Shown piece by piece: positions 23,036-36,239 of a stretch of DNA of 64,000 nt. The first letter of the stretch is position 1. Every line of letters begins with the position of its first letter. This stretch comes from Gnetum montanum (Eukaryota; Streptophyta; Gnetopsida; Gnetales; Gnetaceae): contig MNCI01025456.1 in assembly GCA_015680685.1 (NCBI GenBank), positions 560,204 through 624,203 on the forward strand. Direction: 5' to 3'. The notes beneath the pieces were generated by a model, which searched no databases, was not told where the DNA came from, and saw only the letters and a list, made by a program, of their open reading frames with translations. The position numbers and the translations under genes were made by a program.

Positions 23036-24150
23036 CTACCATAGTGATAGCCTTAGCCACAACTATAACTTAAGTGGATTTCTAGGTAGTAAGCTTTACC
23101 ACACACATTGGTGAGTTCATTCAATTTGTGCATTTATTTATAGCAATTTCATTTAGAGTTTGATTTTCATTATAACTTATTCATCCTACTTTTTAAGTGT
23201 TGATTGCATATGGCAGATGGAAATTTCATTGGATATAAGGTGATATCAGCTTAGATAGGATTGACTCTAAACAATTTTTAGTCAAAAATCCATGCATGTG
23301 GACATTGCTTGGTGTTGGATCTTGTGGAAACTATGAATAACCACACACCATCATTTTCCTTGGCCTCCTTCAAGTTGAATCTTGACTAAAGTCTTTTGTA
23401 TCAACAAAATGACCTATTAAGTTTTCCAAAAAAAAGTAGTGAGAGAAATCTAAGATAGGTGCTGGAACCTTGAAATAATTTTAATATAGGTACACCCCAA
23501 AATATATAGTCTAATTAGAACTTTATAAGTCAATATTACCCACTATAATTGAACTCATGACTTGGAGCTTTTAAATCAAGAGTTTTACCACTAGACTAAC
23601 ACCTTTTACTACTAAAATTAATATTAACTTAGTTCTTAGTAAAGATGAATGGTAGAAAAGAATTTAGGTAAAGTTAAAATAAAACTGAAATAATATCGAT
23701 AAAATTGTAAGTTTGAATTAAGTAATGTAAATCCCTTCTTGGGTAACGTAGTTGGTAGATAATCAACCCAAAAGAGAGTAAAACTAAAGGAGATGGAGAA
23801 TGGTATGCTATCTAACTTTGTGGTGTGATATTTGTTTGTTTATGTAAACAGGACGAGTTTGACCCATACGCATCAGGTCGGTTGATTAAGCATCATCATT
23901 TACATGATTGAAGTGTAAAACAAGACAGTAGTTGGTATGCGACTCCAAAAAAGACAAATGAAATATCATAATCTTGTGCATTATTGTGTTCGTTTTCCCT
24001 TGGTTACTCGAAAATGCACGCATATGATATATATATGGATTGATAGATTCCGTGGCCAGCGTATACCAAAACGCAAACGTTGCCATCATCCTCGTCATCT
24101 TGCGTTAGCCGAAACCGAATCCTTGTAATGTAATGCAATTTTTCAAAACG
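23036..24150 (+). other. intergenic region upstream of the MSR-like gene
   Basis: Unique AT-rich sequence with no LTR, coding region or tandem repeat that I can support. It marks the end of retrotransposon sequence on this side of the gene. Confidence 0.5.
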
Positions 24151-24935
24151 CTGCGCGCTCCTCCCAACAAATCTGAAGCTCGAGTCTCCTGCGCTCCACG
24201 TCCATGTGTTTTGACTCACATAAACTGAAGGGAGGGACGGCAGGGGAGGCTTCATTGCATCTGATTTTATTTCCTTGGTGCCATTAATATTTGTGGGCAT
24301 CTTCTCGTGGAGATGCTAACTTAGAATCAGGGACGATGGGAGTGTTTTCGTTTTCTTTTTACCCGTATTCTGGTGTATTCAGAAAATTTGTGGGAGAGAT
24401 GTATTCATAGTTTCTTTATTCACACTCCAGTTCACTCCGCTCCGGTTGTCCCCACTGCATTCCAAGGGCCCGATCTGTTGCAGGAGGAGAAGCAACATCA
24501 TCATCATCATCATCATCAATGTCCCTGGGTGCTTTACTCCTGCCGTGAATTTCTTGAGATTTTATATCGCAGAGCGAGCATCATAAGTAAATATTATATC
24601 AATTTTATATACATATCCCACGGGACAGGAATCTAATCCACCACTGGGTTAAGTAAGAGGAAAACTCATAAAGGTGGGATATCGCGATTTGCTAAAGTTA
24701 GGCTGTCAATTTCGTGGGGAATCGGAAGATTTGAGTGGTAAGATGGCAGAGCAATTGTGAATTGGAAGCAGAGTGCAGTCGATCCAGTTTCTCGAGTGTG
24801 GATTGGATTCTTCTGCTGTTTTCTTGCTATAAGAATCCGATTGTGGTAAGGTTTTCGGAATTTCGGATTTCCTACTTAGATCTGATCTGTTTCAGGGGAT
24901 TTGTTGGAGTTTAAACTCATCGATCCCGCGGATCC
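24151..24935 (+). promoter_or_regulatory. probable promoter and 5' untranslated region of the MSR-like gene
   Basis: GC content rises relative to the flanks. There is a (CAT)n run at 24496-24519 and pyrimidine-rich stretches, but no clear TATA box. The sequence just before the ATG (CGCGGATCCATGGCG) gives a good plant start context. Exact transcription start unknown; an intron in the leader cannot be excluded. Confidence 0.4.
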
Positions 24936-27900
24936 ATGGCGTCCAAGATGAGCATCGATTTCAAGCAAATTGTAGGCGGGATCTTGACCATCACCATGTT
25001 TGTGATGCTGGGGAATATGATCAGGAGGGAGCATTTTAGCAGTGACATTAGTGACACAACTTTTCCCTACGAGGTATACGTAGCTGCGATTGTGAAATGC
25101 TGTTTTTTCTTTCTTTCTTTTTTTTCTAAACCTCTGTGAACTGGTTTTTGGGCTGTCAAAGTAGAAACTAGTTGTGTTGTAACTGGATTTTCCTGCGTTA
25201 CATGATTAGGGTGAGGAGAAATTGTCAAATACATCCAATGTTGCAGATGATGTTGGTTCTACCTCCAGTCAAGAATATTCCAAGTTGTGGGTTCCATCTG
25301 GAAGCCCTTTGAATCCATGCTGGACCGATAAACTCACAGGTAGTTATGTACATAGAGCAAAGATTCGTGTTGGTTAGTGTAGGTTCTTTGTCCTGCCACA
25401 ACCTTTTTTTTTCTGGAGAATTTAGCTAATTGATTTAGTTTAGAAAGATCTTAGCATACGTAAATGCTTGATCCTTTTTAAAAAACTTGCATTTGAAATT
25501 GATCAGATCTCACCAACTGTAACAGATAAAGGAGAGAGCAAAGGATTTGTTCAATTCGTTCTGTCCCACGGTCCCCATTTTCATTCTTCCCAGGTACGAA
25601 AATTTAGTTAGTTCTGGTTAATTTAATCCAAGAGATTTCTAATTATATTCAGGATCTTTCGTTTTTACGCTTTTTGTATTTACTGCATTAGCGTTGCTGT
25701 ATATTTTTTGTTGACAGTATCGTCATCTAAGATTTGTACCGTTATCTTGTCTGGGCTTTACGTATCCGGATTCATAATTTCTGGTTGTTCTATTTCGTGT
25801 CTGGCCATAACTATTAAATCTCTTTTTACTGCAAGCGACATGGTTGTTTTATGAACTAGGTTGTCTCTATTTTCCCCATAGAGAATGTAAGAAGTAAGAA
25901 ATCTTTCTTTTAGTAATGGTCTCTCTTAGTATCTCTGTCACACTACCTTACCTGAGTATTATACAGTTTTCACCGCATAGCCACTGTTGCCCTTATTACA
26001 TAGATATTGATTATCCTTATTTCATCTTCTATTCCACATGGTCTTCGAGTTACTGGTGTTGTTGCCCAATCGCTTGTTTGGACTTTAGTTGAGGTATGTA
26101 CTCAATGGTAATTCATTTGGCTTTTTTGGGGTTTCCTTGAGGCATATGTGTCGATGAACCCCACATTGGTCACCCTTCTCAACTTTGAATATTCTCATCA
26201 CAGCTTTATCATTGTTTGGATTCCAGATTAGGTTTCCAGGTATATTCATCTAAAACATGTCTAATTCAAAACACCTCATTTGGCTTTGTAATGACAGATT
26301 CACAAGGATACCAGCTAACATGAAATTAGTGGAACGTGGGTGTCACAAATGCCTAATACAATGTTTGTTTGACCAAGAAGTGTTTCACCAGGAACTATTT
26401 TCCAGAAAATTTAACTCATATTGATTATTACTTATTCTAGCCATATGGCTAACGCACATCTACTTAGTTGAATATCACATCTACAATAGTTTTCGTGATT
26501 GAATGATGATGCATTATACAATTTCAAAATAAAGTTGGCTTGGCTTTTATACCACATTACGACTTGTATCTCTTTTTATATTATATTTGTTCACTGTTTG
26601 GTTGAGATTCTTAATCTATCATTTTATCTTTAACCTTCATGTAGGCATTTCAATTAAGACTTGTGAATTGTGTACTGGAGGATACAAGGTGAATCTAACG
26701 GTGATAATTAGATAAAAAGAACCCTGTAAAAGACATGACTAGAACAGAATTCTGTCCAGTAGGTCTGAGTGGTTTCCCAATGGACATAATATAAAACTTA
26801 TGTTTCTTCAATTATGTTGGATACCAACCCATGAAATACTTAAATGAAAATGAAATTTCATTTCTAACAGAAATCATTTTTTGAAGATTTAAATTTGCTG
26901 TATTTCTCAGAGGGAGATAGTTTTTTAAGTTAACAACTTGACTGGTATAAGAAAACTGCATTGTGAATTATGAACTAATACAGCATAAATGGTTCATCAC
27001 CTAGAAGCTCAATGCTCATCTCACCAAGTGGGGTCCTAGGAGGATCAGTAGGAAAACAAAAGCCTAACCTCTTTTCAAGTGTCACTGCCCATGTTCAAAC
27101 TTAGGTCTTATGTCTTGAGAAATAATCACCACCATCACTCCGAATGACTTGGTCATGACTGGACTCGATTTAAGCCAGTAAAAGAAATACCTCTCCCATA
27201 TCGTATTGGATATGAAAATAGCAGGATTTGAATCTAAAGAAAATGTGAAATTGAAATGAGCATATTTAAATATGAGCATGATGTTTTAAAAAAAATTTCC
27301 TCTTTAAAATCTATAGACATTGTAGGAAGTGCACATTTTCCTTCTTGCAAATGCTCTCTCTGAAATTTCTTGCAATGGTGCAACTTTTCTTTAATCTTTC
27401 AGAGGGTTAAGATTCTTAATTTTCTGGTCAGGTAGCAGATGCACTTGTTGTTGCAAAGTATCTTGGAGCAACTTTAGTGCTTCCTCAAATTAAAGGGAAC
27501 CCATCAGAAGGAAACAGGTGAGTATCATGAATAATATTGTTATGCTTCATATTTGTAAAATGAAATTATGGCTGTAGAATCTCATGTAAAATATTTCTCA
27601 AGTTTATCAATGATTTCAAAATGATTTTTCCTTTGTATTATAACATATGATTAAAAATTTGGCGACCATTAAAAATCTCAGGAAAAAGTTACCTTTGTGG
27701 GAAAACGTTTTCTGACTTTTAAAAATCATAGGTGACTTTTGCCATTAAATTACGACTTTCTCAAAAAAGGACTTGCACCTTAGGAAGAATCACAGTTTAT
27801 TTAGGCTATATACACTGCTGAGAGCAAACCCAAAATAAAAATAAAAATGCAATTGGTTTTCTCTGCTTGTATATTCCATTAGTAATAGTTCAGGCATTGG

Positions 27901-30900
27901 TGTCCTACCTCTCTATTTTATTCTGTTAAATGTTACACAGAGTGTTTAAACAGTTGGAAAATTAATTGGATTGAAAGCATCAAAGAATTAGGAAAAGGTT
28001 GGCAAGTGGAGCTGGCTTGGGAATAGAAGTCAGAAAAATCATTGATTTTTAGTTAAAAACAAAGGTTAACATAAAATTTGGGCCAATCCAATTGCCCAAA
28101 TTCTGATGTGGTGACTTTATCATTGAACCGGCAATCAATTGTCAGTTTGAAAAACACTAGTTTCCCCCACCTTATTTCTTGCCATCATTTTTGTATATGT
28201 AAGATGTAAGAATGTTTGATGTTGATGCTAGTATGTATCTAGCAAGTTTTTCTTTTGTTCAAACCAATCAGTGAACTTGTTCAACACAATGTGCTGCTAT
28301 CTTGACAGTTTGAGGATTTGAAGCATATGAGGCATATCATATAATGGGCTGTCTTCAATTGTGATATATTTGTCTTTCTTGGTAGCCTGGCCTTTTGATT
28401 TAGTTTGAGAATTCTGTATATATACACCTTAATCTTAAAGAATTCCAGGAATTAAAAAAGTTTGCTGAAAAGGCATGATGCTTACCTCATTGCAAGGACG
28501 ATTATCCTGTTTTTCTAATTTGATGTTGTTGTTATTATCTGGAAACGTGCAAACTTGGAGGGAAAATAGACTCTGTGAGATAATAAGGTATTCTTTATTC
28601 AAATAGAGTTGTAGATTATTTGTAAATCTTGAATATTGATATCTTTATTGTTGCTGATAAATATCTCACTTCATTTATATTAACTAGTTAATTTATTAGT
28701 AAATTTTACAACATTTTTTAGTTGCTTCATTTTTTTTTGGGCTTTTTGCATGTTTGAATGAAATGGACGATGAATGGATGAACATTTTTCATGTTTTTTT
28801 GTTACCGACTTTTCCATGATTTTTTCATTTATAAAGCTGTTAAGACATTTTCCTATGTTGTTGAAATAACTTTTTCTTGACTTTTCAATCACCGGTTACA
28901 GCTGATAGAAGTGGCCTTGTTTATCGCAGCAATTTTTTTTTTGAAAATAAAATTATGACCAATGGAATATGTTATAAGAAATCAATAATGGTTTTCTCAA
29001 TATTTCCAAATTTAGATATAAATCAGGAAATGGATACAAGCATACCTTGGAAAAATCCTATCCAAATATGAATGGAGCACAAATAACGTTTGATAGATGA
29101 CTTTTTTTTAATAATTGGAAGTGGCAAATTGATCATTACTTGGGTTATAGAAAAATTAATTCATCCTCTTAATCTTTTTTTTTAGGAAAGAGAAAACCCG
29201 GTTCTATAGTGGTTGGGGTACGTTTGAAAAATAAAAAGAACCTCCATGAAACATACTGGAAAAATTAAGAACAACAATGAAGGTGAAGAATGGTAGAACA
29301 ATCAACTCAAAGTTTACGAGCAAGGAGAGCAAGATCACACCATTCACGTTGGAAAACCTACCAATACGAGATATCCATGCTATATGATTACGGGATATCC
29401 ACACTGTATGCACAGCTGTTGTTGCAAGAGTTTTGTGTTTATGCCTCTTTCATTTGTTTTGGCTTTGAAGAATTCGAGTTATTAAATCATCTAGGGATCT
29501 CCAAAGCTAATGTGCACCTGTTAAGTGTATAAGCTCGTTCCAGAAAGATTGGATGGTTGGATAACTGAAAAGGCAATGATTATTGGTTTCTGGCTGATCC
29601 CCATAATGCACACATGTGCTGTCAGCAATCAATCCTTTATGGGGTAAAGGCACATTCACCGGTAGTCTTGCATGTAAGCATTTTGACATAAAAACTTTGT
29701 GTTTAGGAATTATAACATCACGCCACCATGACTCTTTTATTGGGTCTTTGATGCCTGGTGCTAGGCTTGTATTAGGACTCACTCAACTTACATTGAATAG
29801 ATTGACCCCATTGCACTGCCTGATCTTAAACTCTAATATTTAGTTGAAACCAGGATCTTAATTTTCAAAGCTTCTCCATGTTGGACTAGCTCTAATAATG
29901 GTAGGGGCATTATGAAACCAAGTATTGTTATAAAGATATTTAGCCCTCATTACTTGAACCCATGGTTTGTTGCCTGTGTTGAGTTGACAAACTAGCTTTC
30001 CAAGTAATGCTAAATTTATGTGATGTAAATGTCTAATACCCCAGCCTCCTTCCTGGATGGGATGGCAAAGATGATCCCAATTAATTGAGTGAAAACTGTG
30101 TTCTTTAGCATGAGACTAGAGAAAATGTCTTTCCAGCTTTTCAAGATGATCAACACTGCTTTTGGAGCTTTATAACAAGACAGAACGGAGCAACTGGAGC
30201 CTCCCTGCTTGAGTCAAGAGTTTCTCCTTCCAAGAAGACAATCTTTTATTTATTTTCTCAATAACTTCCACAAATTGGTTGTCGTACGACCTAAGAATAA
30301 AGGAATGCCCAAATATTTAGTAGGGAGTTTGTCTTCCTCACACTGACCTCTAGAGCAGAAATCTTGGAAAACATTAGTAGGTGTTCCAAAATTAAAAATC
30401 CTGCTTTTTGTAAAATTGATTTAAGATCCTGAAGCTTGGGAAAAACATGAAGACAAATAAAAGCATAGTTTAACACAGAATCAGTTCCTTGCAGACAAAA
30501 TAAAATTATCATCAACGAATTGAGCGTGTGTAAAATCAGAACATCCATGAGCTGGGATGATGCCCTTGAGACGTTGCTATGCTTTGAATTTTCTGAGTAT
30601 TGCACCAAGCCTCTTCGTCGCAATATAAATAAGGAGAGATTGGGTTGCCCTGGCGTACCCCATTTTTGGCCATAAAATCATATGTACGTTCTCCATTGAG
30701 TTGGAGAGAAAAGTGGGTGCCTTTATAACATTGTCCCAATTTATGAATCCAGTGTCTTGGAAAACCAAACTTGTGTAACATCGTATCAAGAAATTCTCAG
30801 GAAATTTTGTTATAGGCTTTGCTAATATCTAATTTGAGAGTCACACTTGGGGTCTTCTGGAGATGAGCCAAATGAAGAATTTCTTGAGGGAGAAGAAACT

Positions 30901-32501
30901 GATCTAAAATATACCTACCAGGAACAAAACCAGCTTGCTCTGGTGCAATAATTGATTGGAGGACTTTACTCACTTGATTTGCCATAAACTTTGATATAAT
31001 CTTATAGATGGTATATCATAAGCTAACTGGCTGAAAATCTTTGATGTTGCTTGTCCCAGCTTTTTTCGGGTGCAAAGAGATCCAAGTGGATATTAAATTC
31101 ACTTAGAATACAATCTATTCTCCAAAATTCAAACACCATATCTGAAATATCTTTACCAACAATTTGCTAAAAAAATTTTAAAAATTCAATAGGAAAACTA
31201 TCTGAACCAGGTGCTTTGTTATTAGCCATTCATCTTGTTATTTTCTATATCATTTTCGTTTAAACTGAACGAAAGAGGATAGTGTGAAATTAACATATCT
31301 GGATTTGTGACCCCGTAAAGTAGATTCAGGAACACCAGGTTTTAATGAGAGAATAACTGCAGAATTGCTGCAATGGAAGCCTTCATTTTTCAGATTTTTT
31401 TTAAATGGATGAATTTCAAAATTTCTTCTTCGATTGTTCTTTATATTTTTCAAATATAATTATCTTTTAAATGATTTGTTAAGTGTAGCATGCTGCATGA
31501 TTAGTCATACTCACATTGTTGGCTGCAGTGAATTTGGAAATATTTATGATGTTGACAAGTTCATGGAAAGCATTAGTGTAGTAGTTGAGGTCGTAAGCCA
31601 GTTACCCAAGGACAAAGCAAAGACGACTACCATGGTTAAGGTTCCACACAGGGTCACTGAGCAGTATATTGGAGAGAATGTTGAACCAATATTTAAGAAG
31701 ACACGGAGCATTATTCTTGCAATATATTACCCTTCAATTGATATGAAAAGTAAAGAAATGTATAATTCAGCTTTGGAACCTGTACGTTGCCTTGGCATGT
31801 ACAATGCTTTGCGATTCAATTCACAAATCCAAAACATAGGCAATGAAATGCTGACAACACTAGCAAGAGCAGAAGATGGATCAAGTAGAAAATTTGTATC
31901 CATAGATCTCAGAATGGATATTTTGCTGCAAAAGGGTTGTGATAGTGATTCAGGGAAAAGCTGCTTCAGCGCTGAAGATATAGCTATATTTTTAAGGAAA
32001 ATTGGTCTCCACAGGGAGACGGCCATTTATTTGACACAATCTAAATGGCACGATAGCCTCAGTTCTTTGAAAGACATCTTCCCAAACATCTATTTTAAGG
32101 TATTATAACTGTTGTTCTGTCAATGACTTTGAAACTTGCATGCGATGGTGTCAATTCCGAAAAAAGTTGGTTTTTTTTTCACTATGTTTGTTGGTGAACC
32201 GTTGTTTACTTGAGGTCTAACTGCATTCCAGGAAAGCATGGTGTCACCCTCGGAAAAATGGATGTCTGAAAAGTCAGATTATGAAAAGGCCCTTGATTTA
32301 TACGTCTGCCTTCACAGTGATGTGTTCATTCCCGCAATTTCTGGGATGTTTTATGCAAATATTGCAGGGCAGAGAATTGCATTAGGAAGGACGCAGATAC
32401 TTGTACCCACAACACAAGTGATAGCCTCTAGCAGGTGGGAAGATTTTATCTCACGCTATGTCATTGACAAAAGCCACATAGCCTATTCTTGTTTCTGCTG
32501 A
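24936..32501 (+). CDS. MSR1/MSR2-like protein (DUF246, O-fucosyltransferase-fold; mannan synthesis related), six exons
   Basis: Exons: 24936-25073, 25210-25339, 25526-25593, 27432-27517, 31529-32099, 32232-32501. All introns are GT-AG and phases join without stops, giving 1263 bp or 420 residues, close to the family's usual length. The N-terminus has a short cytoplasmic part and one membrane segment (GGILTITMFVML, about residues 14-25), a Golgi type II anchor. Family blocks in order: VADALVVAKYLGATLVLPQI, EFGNIYDVDKFMESI, FVSIDLRMDIL, DIAIFLRKIGLHRETAIYLT, SDVFIPAISGMFYANIAGQR, ending in HIAYSCFC, the family's C-terminus. In Arabidopsis MSR proteins promote mannan/glucomannan synthesis in the Golgi; a direct enzyme activity here is inferred. 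Introns 3 (1.8 kb) and 4 (4.0 kb) are long, and intron 4 holds an antisense LINE. No lesion seen. Confidence 0.92.
29500..31430 (-). mobile_element. LINE (non-LTR) retrotransposon fragment in intron 4 of the MSR-like gene
   Basis: Antisense to the host gene. Reading right to left: APGSDSFPIEFLKFF-like palm entry (about 31210-31150), IAPEQAGFVPGRYILDQFLL (30797-30985), LDISKAYNKIS, NGVRQGNPISPYLY (about 30625-30665), HAQFVDDNFILF (catalytic F-V-D-D, about 30490-30530), then a zinc-binding reverse transcriptase tail with HKVFMSKCLHARLPV and CVHYGDQPETNNHCLF (29507-29782). Frames are broken by stops and shifts. No endonuclease domain is seen, so it is 5'-truncated, as LINEs often are. T-runs near 29105 and 29176 may mark the poly(A) end; target duplication not found. 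Confidence 0.85.
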
Positions 32502-33700
32502 GTTACCGAAGTTTTGTGAGTCACTTGTGTTGAATTTAGCTGTGTAAGAGCTATAAAATTCGTTCAGCATATGATGCTTAAGTAATGATTTATCATGATG
32601 AGAAATCGATGGCCTCTTTTAGAAAGGTTTCTGATGTCTATGTACTGAAATGCTGTGATTGCCAAAATTTTTCAAAAGCAGCATGACATGCAAATTGCAT
32701 GATAATTGCCTTGATAAAATTTGAATGGCAGCATGATTAACGATTCTGTTTCGAAAATATTGCTATTAATTTTGTTGTAGGTTGCTCTGTGGAGAATATT
32801 TATATCAAATGCATCTATTTTTGTTCGTGGGGCATATATTTATTAAATTCATCTATATAACAACTTACTAATCAAGCACTCTTGCCCACTAAATTACGAC
32901 GCAGTTGTTCAAGGGTGGCTGCTTACTGTAAAATCTCTTGGCTGTCGTTGTAAATCCAAAGTACTTCTAAATGCTTTGCTGTAGTAGAGGTTGTGATGTG
33001 AAAGGTTATTAGTGTCAAATTTCTCGATAAAGTTCTGGAGAAGCTTCCAGCATAATAAATGATTCATCTGTGTTGGAATTTTTTGTTGGCGTGTTTAGTA
33101 TTTCATTATTAATGAAAGTCTTTGTTGGGAAAATTTTGAGTTTGGACAATAAATATGATGAAATATTTAAAGCAAAGAGAGCTGAACGTATAGAGAGAGC
33201 TGGCATGGTTAAGGATGAACGATCCGAATGAAAGCAGCGTTTTAGCAGACAGGTAATTTTAGGGCTGGACTCATGTACACTTAGGTAACAAGTTTAAACA
33301 GACTGATTAAGCTTGAGTGGGACTCTGTTTTATCATACCTAACGCAACGCTATTTTGAATGTATTAAATCTGGGGTGATGCATATTTAAAGTTTCTGCAT
33401 CTCTTGCTTTCATGGGAATGTGTCCTTCTGAACTTTTTAAAGCGGTCCACGCAACGAAACGAAGGGAAACACAGAGTTGCATGAAGCTGTAACAAGGGAA
33501 AGGGAATTTTATGCTTCATCTATATGATTATCTGCAATTAAACAAAACAAGATCGTGAGCAACTACCTCGTTGAATTATTTGCAGAGTCTCGTTTTATGT
33601 TGTCGCAGAAACCGCACCAGATTCTGATTGTGCAGGTTTTATTGCACTCAACAGTAGCTGCAGTGCCGACCAGAAGCTAGTAACGCCATTCAAGAGGCTC
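32502..33700 (+). other. 3' untranslated and intergenic sequence after the MSR-like gene
   Basis: No coding region seen. AATAAA-like words near 33048 and 33148 could be polyadenylation signals. Nothing repetitive stands out. Confidence 0.4.
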
Positions 33701-33719
33701 TGAAAATCTGGAGTCTCCA

Positions 33720-35068
33720 GACTCTGCTGGAGCTAGTTTGATGTCCGCTGCCGCAGGCACTGTATTCGAAACTATGTCAACATGACGAGACAAATAGAAG
33801 GCAGTTTTAAAGGGATTATAATCAGCCCTGTTCCTGCTCCTCCGTGCCACAAATGCCATAGTCGTCAACGGCAGCGTTATGCTGATAAGGTTGAGGCCTG
33901 CACCGCCTTGGATAATTTGAAGAAGAGGATCTGCATAGCCCAGGCAGAGCATGCGAGCAGACTTGATCTCTCTGGTTTTGGTCTCCACGGGATCCCCGCT
34001 TCTGTTCTGTTTCTTGAGCGCCTGGTCAAACTCGATCTCTCCAACAATAATCTTGAGGCATTCTTGTTCTAGGACTTGCAAATTTTCTGAAAATTTTCAC
34101 TTCACGTTTCTGAGTTGCTTTTTCCTTGATAATCTATGGCATTTCTCATTTGCTTTTCTCGGTTGCTCTGGGTTTGCCGAATTTGGGTTTCGGTTTTCGT
34201 GGGGAGGATTTATTCTCATGTCTTTCCTGATTCTACGCAGTTTCTACCGGAATCAGTCACAGGCCTAGCAAATCTCAAAGACCTGGACATTTCATGGAAT
34301 AAGCTCAAGGAGGCCTTCAAAAGCTCAGGATCCTGAAAATCTGAGGAAACTGCCTCACATTCCTGCCTGATGCGATCCTGGAGTGCAGGTACCCAACCCA
34401 CATATACCTGATGCCAATTTCATTTCTTGATTTTAATGCCTTCACACACATGTTTCACAAACTGTCTCACAACAAATTCAAGGCAGTGGTCTGGAGGAGC
34501 TCATGGTGGACGAGAACAACCTGAAGCAATCACCGGACACCATTGGATTCAGGCTCAAGAACCTATAAAAACTGTCCCTCCATTCCAACATGATTTCGGA
34601 GCTACCCGGGTCAGTACCATACATGAAATCCCTGAAACGCTGGACATTGACCTCAACAGGCTGAGATCACTACCGGATGACATCGATCACTTGACGAGTC
34701 TGGAGATTCTGAATGCCAGCAAAAATTCCCGCAGTCTGCAATCGCTTCGATAGTCAATAGGGTACATAGAATCATTACTGGAACTAGATGTGAGCTACAA
34801 TCACCTTTCGTTTCTTCCAGATTCAGTGGGGGCTTTGGCCAGGCTTCAGCGTCTGGGTTTGGAGGGAAATCCGCTGGTAATCCCTCCCAGAGAGATGGTG
34901 GAGCACACTGTGGAGGCCGTCAAGAGATACATGGCAAAGAGGCTCACAAAAAGGATCAGCACAAACCGAAAGCGCTCCAGCATATTTAGGAGTGGTAACT
35001 GGTTTTGGAGGCTGATAAAAACTCTTGCTCCTGGTTTTGATCTCTTATTTCAGCGTCATGGTAAGTAG
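33720..35068 (+). pseudogene. PIRL-type leucine-rich-repeat pseudogene
   Basis: Resembles plant intracellular Ras-group LRR proteins. Visible repeats: SRLDLSGFGLHGIPASV, LVKLDLSNNNLE, FLPESVTGLANLKDLDISWN (from 34241), LEELMVDENNLKQSPDTIG (about 34494), RLRSLPDDIDHLTSLEILN (about 34660), LLELDVSYNHLSFLPDSVGA (about 34775). The C-terminus LGLEGNPLVIPPREMVEHTV...AVKRYMAKR is diagnostic of PIRLs. Lesions: an early stop after the ATG near 33741, a frameshift near 34310, stops near 34350 and 34567, and shifts near 34635 and 34750. The probable first intron (34058-34240) has a GC donor. Repeats are fewer than in intact PIRLs. Confidence 0.82.
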
Positions 35069-35432
35069 CGATGAAGTCTTGCTCCTGGTGCCTTTGGATG
35101 GCAAAAATATTACATTTCTGCGGGTTTGAAATAAGTTTGGTTGTGTTGATTTCATTTTGAATTGCAGGATTGGTGGAAGGTATTGAAGATTTGATGTTGT
35201 AACCACCAAAAATATCGGTGCTGGAAAACTGAAATGATCTATACCAAACAGTTTTAACTGTGTACGACCCTCAGAAGGATTTGAAGTACCTTAAACGGTC
35301 TGACCGATCGCTTAAGGATTTAGAAGGTCTATTACTGGATGTGTTAACAAAAATGCCAGAAAACGTGTAAACAGTAGTATGGATAAAATAAACACTAGAA
35401 ACTTTATATCAAATATCTCAAAGAAAAAAAAT
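35069..35432 (+). other. spacer after the PIRL pseudogene
   Basis: Starts with the stop of the pseudogene and a GT-like donor context (CATGGTAAGTAG). It may hold a decayed terminal intron/exon (GGATTGGTGGAAGGTATTG near 35167). Otherwise nothing recognisable. Confidence 0.35.
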
Positions 35433-35788
35433 ATCGTTTGAGATTTGGTGCAGGGTGTAGGGTGTGTTCTGCACCTGAAATCTGCATTTGATGATGCTGT
35501 GAAGTCTCCCTACTCTCAGAAATCAGCGTTGAGAAGGCTGCGAAAGGTTGTGAAAATCTGCAACTATGCTTTGTTGTTTCTTGCCAAAAATATGATATGC
35601 CAAAAGTCGTATCGTTTGAGATTTGGTGCAGGGTGTAGGGTGTGTTCTGCACCTGAAATCTGCATTTGATGATGCTGTGAAGTCTCCCTACTCTCAGAAA
35701 TCAGCGTTGAGAAGGCTGCGAAAGGTTGTGAAAATCTGCAACTATGCTTTGTTGTTTCTTGCCAAAAATATGATATGCCAAAAGTCGT
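35433..35788 (+). repeat. perfect 178-bp tandem duplication
   Basis: 35433-35610 is followed directly by 35611-35788. Both begin ATCGTTTGAGATTTGGTGC and end ATGCCAAAAGTCGT. I find no difference between the two by eye, in sharp contrast to the aged sequence around them. No protein or RNA function recognised. Confidence 0.92.
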
Positions 35789-36239
35789 GAAAACAGTGTA
35801 GAATCTGGTTTAAATAGGCTTGGATGTTGTGTCAATCATAGTCCTATATGCTTTCTGGAGCATTACATTACGTTTTTCTGTCATGTTTTGGTACGTATTT
35901 GAACTATTTTCATGGCCGAAATTGGAGCATATGGGCCAACAACGTTTTTGGCGTTTTTGACTTTTGCTGCCAAATTTGGCAACGTGTTTGACATCTCAGC
36001 CTGCACACATTGGCATAAATGAAATTCACGTGGGTGGTAAATTTCATTTTACATTCTAAAATAGTCCAAAATTTTGTCACCCTAAAGCCACAGGGTGGGA
36101 TTTTTGCTCTTGAATTTTTGTCAAATTACATGATACAAATTTGGTTACCAAGTTTTTTGTTGGCCACATGAATTTTCTTAAGGTGTTTTAGATATGTTGG
36201 AGAAGTAGAACATGTTAATTTATTTTGGTCAAGGCCAAC

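Noticed and set aside
24373-24636. 87-codon frame with a His run upstream of the MSR-like gene
   Set aside because: The His run is a (CAT)n repeat in the promoter/leader. A small upstream frame cannot be excluded but nothing supports a protein.
31727-32026. Minus-strand frame inside exon 5 of the MSR-like gene
   Set aside because: A shadow of the well-supported sense exon.
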